This document shows positions 60,779 to 64,000 of a stretch of DNA of 64,000 nucleotides, in pieces. The stretch comes from Bog-473 sp963764305. Lineage in GTDB: Bacteria > Actinomycetota > Acidimicrobiia > Acidimicrobiales > RAAP-2. The notes under the pieces are model-generated. The model made no database searches, was not told the DNA's origin, and saw only the letters and a list, made by a program, of their open reading frames with translations. The stretch is taken from assembly GCA_963764305.1 (NCBI GenBank), contig CAVXSD010000007.1, forward strand, positions 806,001-870,000. The letters run 5' to 3'. Position 1 is the stretch's first letter, and every line of letters begins with the position of its first letter. A program made the translations under genes and the position numbers.

Positions 60779-61977
60779 GGGGTCCCCTCCTGCTCCAGCC
60801 GGTCGGCCAGCTCCACCTCTCGGCGCGAGATGCCGAGTAGGAAGAGGATGGCGTCGAGGTAGGGCACGCTGAGGGCCGCGTCGGCGGCCTGCCGCACCAC
60901 GGGCTTAGCGTTGAACGCGATGCCGAGCCCGGCGGCGGCGAGCATGTCGATGTCGTTGGCCCCGTCGCCCACCGCGATGGTGCGGGCCAGTGGGACGCCC
61001 GCCGCGGCCGCGAACCCGGCCAGCGCCGTGGCCTTCCCGGCCCGGTCGACGATGGGCCCGTCCAGCTCGCCGGTGATGACGCCCCCGTCCAGCACGAGCA
61101 CGTTGGCCGCCAGGTGTTCGATGCCGAGGTCGGTCACCAGCGGGCCGATCACCTGGGTGAACCCACCGCTCACCACGGCCAGCTCGTACCCCAGTCGCTT
61201 CAGGGTGCGCACGAGCGTGCGGGCGCCCGGCGTGAGCACGATGCCGTCGCGCACGGCCTCGAGGTCCGCCTCCTTCAAGCCCGCCAGGAGGCGCACCCGC
61301 CGGCGCAACGCGTCGGCGAAGTCCACCTCGCCCGCCATGGCGGCCTCGGTGACCGCGGCCACCTCGCGGCCGCACCCGCAGCGCTCGGCCAGCAGGTCGA
61401 TCATCTCGCCCTGCAGCAGGGTGGAGTCCGCGTCCAGGACGATCAAATGCTTCGCCCGACGGTGCAGACCGGCCGACTGCACCGCGAGATCCACCTGGCA
61501 GCGAGCAGCGGCCTCGGCCAGCGCCCGCCGCAGGCTGTCGACATCGGCCCCGGCCACGGACAGCTCGTAGCTGTGCACCGGGTAGGCCGCCAGGCGCACG
61601 ATCCGCTCGATGTTGCCCCCACACCGCGCAATGGAGCCCGTCACCGTCTCGAGGGTGGCGGCGTCGATCGCCGGTGCCAGGAGCGTGACCAGATGGCTCT
61701 CGCTGAGCACGTCCAGCTCCGCCTCCACCAGAGGTTCGACCGTGACCTCCACGCCCACCGCGCCGAGGCGCTGCACCAGGACGGCGCGCACCGGCTCCAC
61801 CTCGGCGGGCACCATGTCCGCCTCGACGCAGAGCAGCAGCCGGCCGTGGACGCGGACCTGCTCCACGTCGTCCACCTCGACACCGCGCTCGGCCAGCGCG
61901 CCGAACAGGCGCTCGGAGATGCCGGGGCCGTCCTGCCCGCTCACCGTCACGAGATACGGCGAGGGCGCCTCGGTCAT
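60775..61977 (-). CDS. serB: Phosphoserine phosphatase
   Basis: 400 residues. N-terminal ACT domain (PYLVTVSGQDGPGISERLFG), a second ACT-like region (ESHLVTLLAPAIDAATLETV), then the HAD phosphatase: motif I IVLDADSTLLQGEMIDLLAE (DxDST), motif II VVSGGFTQVI, Lys in RAGKATAL, motif III VGDGANDIDMLAAAGLGIAF. This is the last step of serine biosynthesis, converting phosphoserine to serine; the ACT domains bind serine as feedback. Middle gene of an overlapping trio with the acyltransferase (its start overlaps that gene's stop) and hemolysin III. Confidence 0.96.
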   Translation of the reverse strand: MTEAPSPYLVTVSGQDGPGISERLFGALAERGVEVDDVEQVRVHGRLLLCVEADMVPAEVEPVRAVLVQRLGAVGVEVTVEPLVEAELDVLSESHLVTLLAPAIDAATLETVTGSIARCGGNIERIVRLAAYPVHSYELSVAGADVDSLRRALAEAAARCQVDLAVQSAGLHRRAKHLIVLDADSTLLQGEMIDLLAERCGCGREVAAVTEAAMAGEVDFADALRRRVRLLAGLKEADLEAVRDGIVLTPGARTLVRTLKRLGYELAVVSGGFTQVIGPLVTDLGIEHLAANVLVLDGGVITGELDGPIVDRAGKATALAGFAAAAGVPLARTIAVGDGANDIDMLAAAGLGIAFNAKPVVRQAADAALSVPYLDAILFLLGISRREVELADRLEQEGTP

Positions 61978-62636
61978 GACCGGGTCACGTCCTTCTCGGT
62001 GACCCAGCCGGCTCCCTCCACCCAGCGCTTCACGATGCGCGCCGGCACGCCCGCCACCACGCAGCGGTCAGGGACCTCACCGCGCACCACCGCGCCGGCG
62101 GCCACCACGACGTGCTCGCCGATCTGCGCCCCCGGGAGGATGATCGCGTTGGCGCCCAGCCAGCTGCCCGAGCCGATGCGCACCGGGGCTTCGGTCGGCC
62201 ACTGTCGCCCGATCGGCTCGACCGGGTCCTCGTAGGAGTGGTTCTGATCCGTGATGTAGACGTACGGCCCGGTCTGGATGTCGTCGCCGATCACGATCTC
62301 CCAGTGGCCGACGATGTGCGAGCCGCGACCGATGAGGCAGCGGCTGCCGATGGAGACGACAGGGTCGGTCGCCATCTGCTGCCCGGGTGCCATGCCGACC
62401 GAGATGGAGGCCTCGGGCCCGACGATCGTCTCGGCCCCGAGGTGGATCAGGTGCTCGTTGTAGACGGCGCCCTGGGGGAACAGCAGGCAGGCGCCCGCGC
62501 CCATCCGTCCGAAGCGCTTCCCCCGGGGGTCGTCGGGTCCCACCGCGCCGAGCTCGGCGGCGCCGTCCCAGGCCGCGTGCACCAACCGGGACAACGGCCG
62601 CCGCAGCGGTCCGGGGAGGGAACGGGCCCAGCTCAC
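61974..62636 (-). CDS. Left-handed beta-helix (hexapeptide) acyltransferase
   Basis: 220 residues from GTG 62636; the longer frame overlaps the divergent gene's leader. Hexapeptide turns: LGAETIVGPEASISVGMAPG, VSIGSRCLIGRGSHIVGHWE, IVIGDDIQTGPYVYITDQNH, VRIGSGSWLGANAIILPGAQ, IGEHVVVAAGAVVRGEVPDR, ending VVAGVPARIVKRW. The catalytic His is probably DQNHSYEDP. An acetyl/acyl transferase of the Maa/CysE-like or sugar type. Its link to SerB by overlap could suggest serine O-acetylation, but the sequence looks more like a cell-envelope sugar acyltransferase. Confidence 0.88.
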   Translation of the reverse strand: MSWARSLPGPLRRPLSRLVHAAWDGAAELGAVGPDDPRGKRFGRMGAGACLLFPQGAVYNEHLIHLGAETIVGPEASISVGMAPGQQMATDPVVSIGSRCLIGRGSHIVGHWEIVIGDDIQTGPYVYITDQNHSYEDPVEPIGRQWPTEAPVRIGSGSWLGANAIILPGAQIGEHVVVAAGAVVRGEVPDRCVVAGVPARIVKRWVEGAGWVTEKDVTRS

Positions 62637-62719
62637 GCAGGAATGGTAGGTGGTGCCGGCGCCCGGGCAGCAAAGGAGCCGCAGGGCTGCACCGGGGGCG
62701 CGTGGGTACACTTCGTCCT

Positions 62720-64000
62720 GTGCCGCCCCTCCCACCGGACGGTGGCTCCGAACCCGGCCCGCTCCCGCCCGAGCGCCCCATCGACCGGCGGCAGTTCCTG
62801 CAGCTCTCCGCGCTCGGCGCCGTCGGGTTCGCCGGCGCCACCCACCTGAACAAGCACCCGAAGCAGCGCGTGCCGGCCCGGGCCAGGCACGGCACCTCCC
62901 CCCAAGCCGCGGTCGTGGATGCGAAGCTGCCGAGCGGCGTCATCGTGCCGACGGCGCCGTGGCTCATCGCGGAGAACGCCAGGCGCGGCACGCTGAACTG
63001 GATCTGCAACCACAACCAGCCCGAGCACGCGCTCGAGGGCTTCGCCAGCCAGGTCAGCGCGGTGCCCGGGGACGACGTGGCGGTGTTCGTCAGCAGCACC
63101 GCGCGGGCCGTGCAGGTCCAGGCCTACCGCATGGGCTTCTACCAGGGCCTCGGTGGCCGCCTCATCGTGCAGACCGACTTCGTCCCGGCCAAGGTCCAGG
63201 CCGCGCCGGTGGTCACGCCCGGCATCGGCACGGTCACCTGCCCGTGGTCGCCCACGCTGATGCTCAACATCACGAAGGACTGGCTACCCGGCTCCTACCT
63301 CTTGAAGCTGGTCGGTGACGGCGGCGAGGAACAGTTCGTCCCCCTCACCGTCCGCGACGACGCTTCGAAGGCGTCGTACGTGTTCCAGAACAGCGTCACC
63401 ACCTGGCAGGCCTACAACCTGTGGGGCAGCTACAGCCTCTACTACGGCCCCGGCAATGGCGGTCGGGCGGATTTCGCCAGCCGCGCCCGCGCCGTGTCCT
63501 TCGATCGTCCCTACCCGCAGACCTGGGCCTCGGGCGCGGCCGACTTCGTCGGCAACGAGCTCCCCCTGCTCTTCCACCTCGAGAGCCTCGGGCTGGACCT
63601 GACGTACTGGACGGACATCGACCTGCATGCCCGACCCCAGCTGCTCATGAACCACAACTGCCTCTTCAGCCTGGGCCACGACGAGTACTGGTCCCAGCCC
63701 ATGCGCCAGGGGGCCGCCGCGGCCAACGCCAGCGGGGTCAACCTGGCCTTCCTCGGGGCCAATGCCTGCTACCGCCAGATCCGGCTACAGCCGACCTCGG
63801 TCGGTCCCAACCGCCTGCAGGTCTGCTACAAGGATGCCGCCGAGGACCCGATGGCGCACGAGCAGCCGGCGCTCACGACGGTCAACTGGAACCAGGCCCC
63901 GGTCAACAACCCCGAGTCGACCCTCATCGGCTCCATGTACCAGTCGGTCGGGGCCAAGGCGGACATGGTTGTCACCGATGCGTCGTCGTGGTTCTACGAC
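62720..64000 (+). CDS. N,N-dimethylformamidase beta-subunit-like secreted protein (partial, runs off window)
   Basis: 427 codons up to the window end, no stop. GTG 62720; twin-arginine leader RPIDRRQFLQLSALGAVGFA. An early beta domain (WICNHNQPEHALEGFASQVS, VQAYRMGFYQGLGGRLIVQT) and the family's marks: YVFQNSVTTWQAYNLWGSYS, LLFHLESLGLDLTYWTDIDL, CLFSLGHDEYWSQPMRQGAA then GVNLAFLGANACYRQIRL. These match the DMFase large-subunit C-terminal domain, which is found in many secreted actinobacterial proteins whose real substrate is unknown. Divergent from the acyltransferase operon. Confidence 0.88.
   Translation, partial: MPPLPPDGGSEPGPLPPERPIDRRQFLQLSALGAVGFAGATHLNKHPKQRVPARARHGTSPQAAVVDAKLPSGVIVPTAPWLIAENARRGTLNWICNHNQPEHALEGFASQVSAVPGDDVAVFVSSTARAVQVQAYRMGFYQGLGGRLIVQTDFVPAKVQAAPVVTPGIGTVTCPWSPTLMLNITKDWLPGSYLLKLVGDGGEEQFVPLTVRDDASKASYVFQNSVTTWQAYNLWGSYSLYYGPGNGGRADFASRARAVSFDRPYPQTWASGAADFVGNELPLLFHLESLGLDLTYWTDIDLHARPQLLMNHNCLFSLGHDEYWSQPMRQGAAAANASGVNLAFLGANACYRQIRLQPTSVGPNRLQVCYKDAAEDPMAHEQPALTTVNWNQAPVNNPESTLIGSMYQSVGAKADMVVTDASSWFYD

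Noticed and set aside
1..64000. CRISPR array
   Set aside because: No regularly spaced short repeats with unique spacers and no cas genes were seen.

Overview
The window is high-GC DNA from an actinobacterium, most likely of the Acidimicrobiia/Mycobacterium-like soil type. The evidence is strong G/C third-position bias, frequent GTG starts, three F420-type luciferase-like oxidoreductases, a CYP51 relic, an EphD-like hydrolase, a DUF222/HNH (13E12-type) protein, several class III nucleotidyl cyclases and Tat-exported secreted enzymes. Single-base frameshifts recur in otherwise healthy genes, so some may be assembly errors rather than biology.

Left part (1-24102), accessory DNA. A complete tRNA-Lys(TTT) lies on the minus strand at 24027-24102. 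Going down in coordinate, copies of its 3' half recur at 15728-15766 and 12822-12867, and its anticodon-loop flank recurs at 398-417. These copies divide the region into at least three head-to-tail islands: about 17.7-24.0 kb, 12.9-15.7 kb and 0.4-12.8 kb. All three share a distal-end repeat, and the two upper ones also share a proximal-end repeat. The same group II intron sits in the anticodon loop of two of the tRNA remnants: complete at about 15767-17679, and cut by the window edge at 1-396. The cargo differs between islands: a cassette of giant beta-rich proteins of unknown function with a drug-type ABC exporter and TetR regulator; a GT4 glycosyltransferase; and a cyclase/NB-ARC ATPase with a double peptidoglycan-binding-domain protein. 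Fossils of TPR, HIT, GNAT, XRE/nucleotidyltransferase and IS1380 genes lie between them. No integrase gene is visible.

Middle part (24.4-42.5 kb), signalling. An F420-type oxidoreductase and an unknown helical protein precede a translationally coupled pair: a cyclase-ATPase and an MpaB-type oxygenase. Then come an EphD-like hydrolase, a relic of an FtsX-type permease, a NarL-type response regulator and a single-domain receiver. Convergent to these is an operon of a REC-cyclase, a MacB/LolD-type ATPase and a NarL-type histidine kinase. Next to it, a cyclic-nucleotide-binding protein, a metallo-beta-lactamase-fold hydrolase and a phytoene-desaturase-like FAD enzyme form a + strand group. Together these look like a cyclic-nucleotide signalling locus with maker, sensor and possible breaker side by side.

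Right part (42.5-64 kb), metabolism. Features in order: an F420 oxidoreductase; a dienelactone hydrolase/small protein/phosphotransferase operon; an NHL-propeller protein coupled to a Tat-exported GH78 alpha-L-rhamnosidase; a lipoprotein alpha/beta hydrolase; a SnoaL/CYP51-relic/SDR operon; and a four-gene catabolic operon (carboxymuconolactone decarboxylase-like, enoyl-CoA hydratase, F420 oxidoreductase, amidohydrolase). An intact-ended insertion sequence with a CTAG target duplication follows, then a DUF222/HNH protein. The window closes with an overlapping hexapeptide acyltransferase-SerB-hemolysin III operon and the start of a Tat-exported N,N-dimethylformamidase-beta-like protein that runs off the edge.
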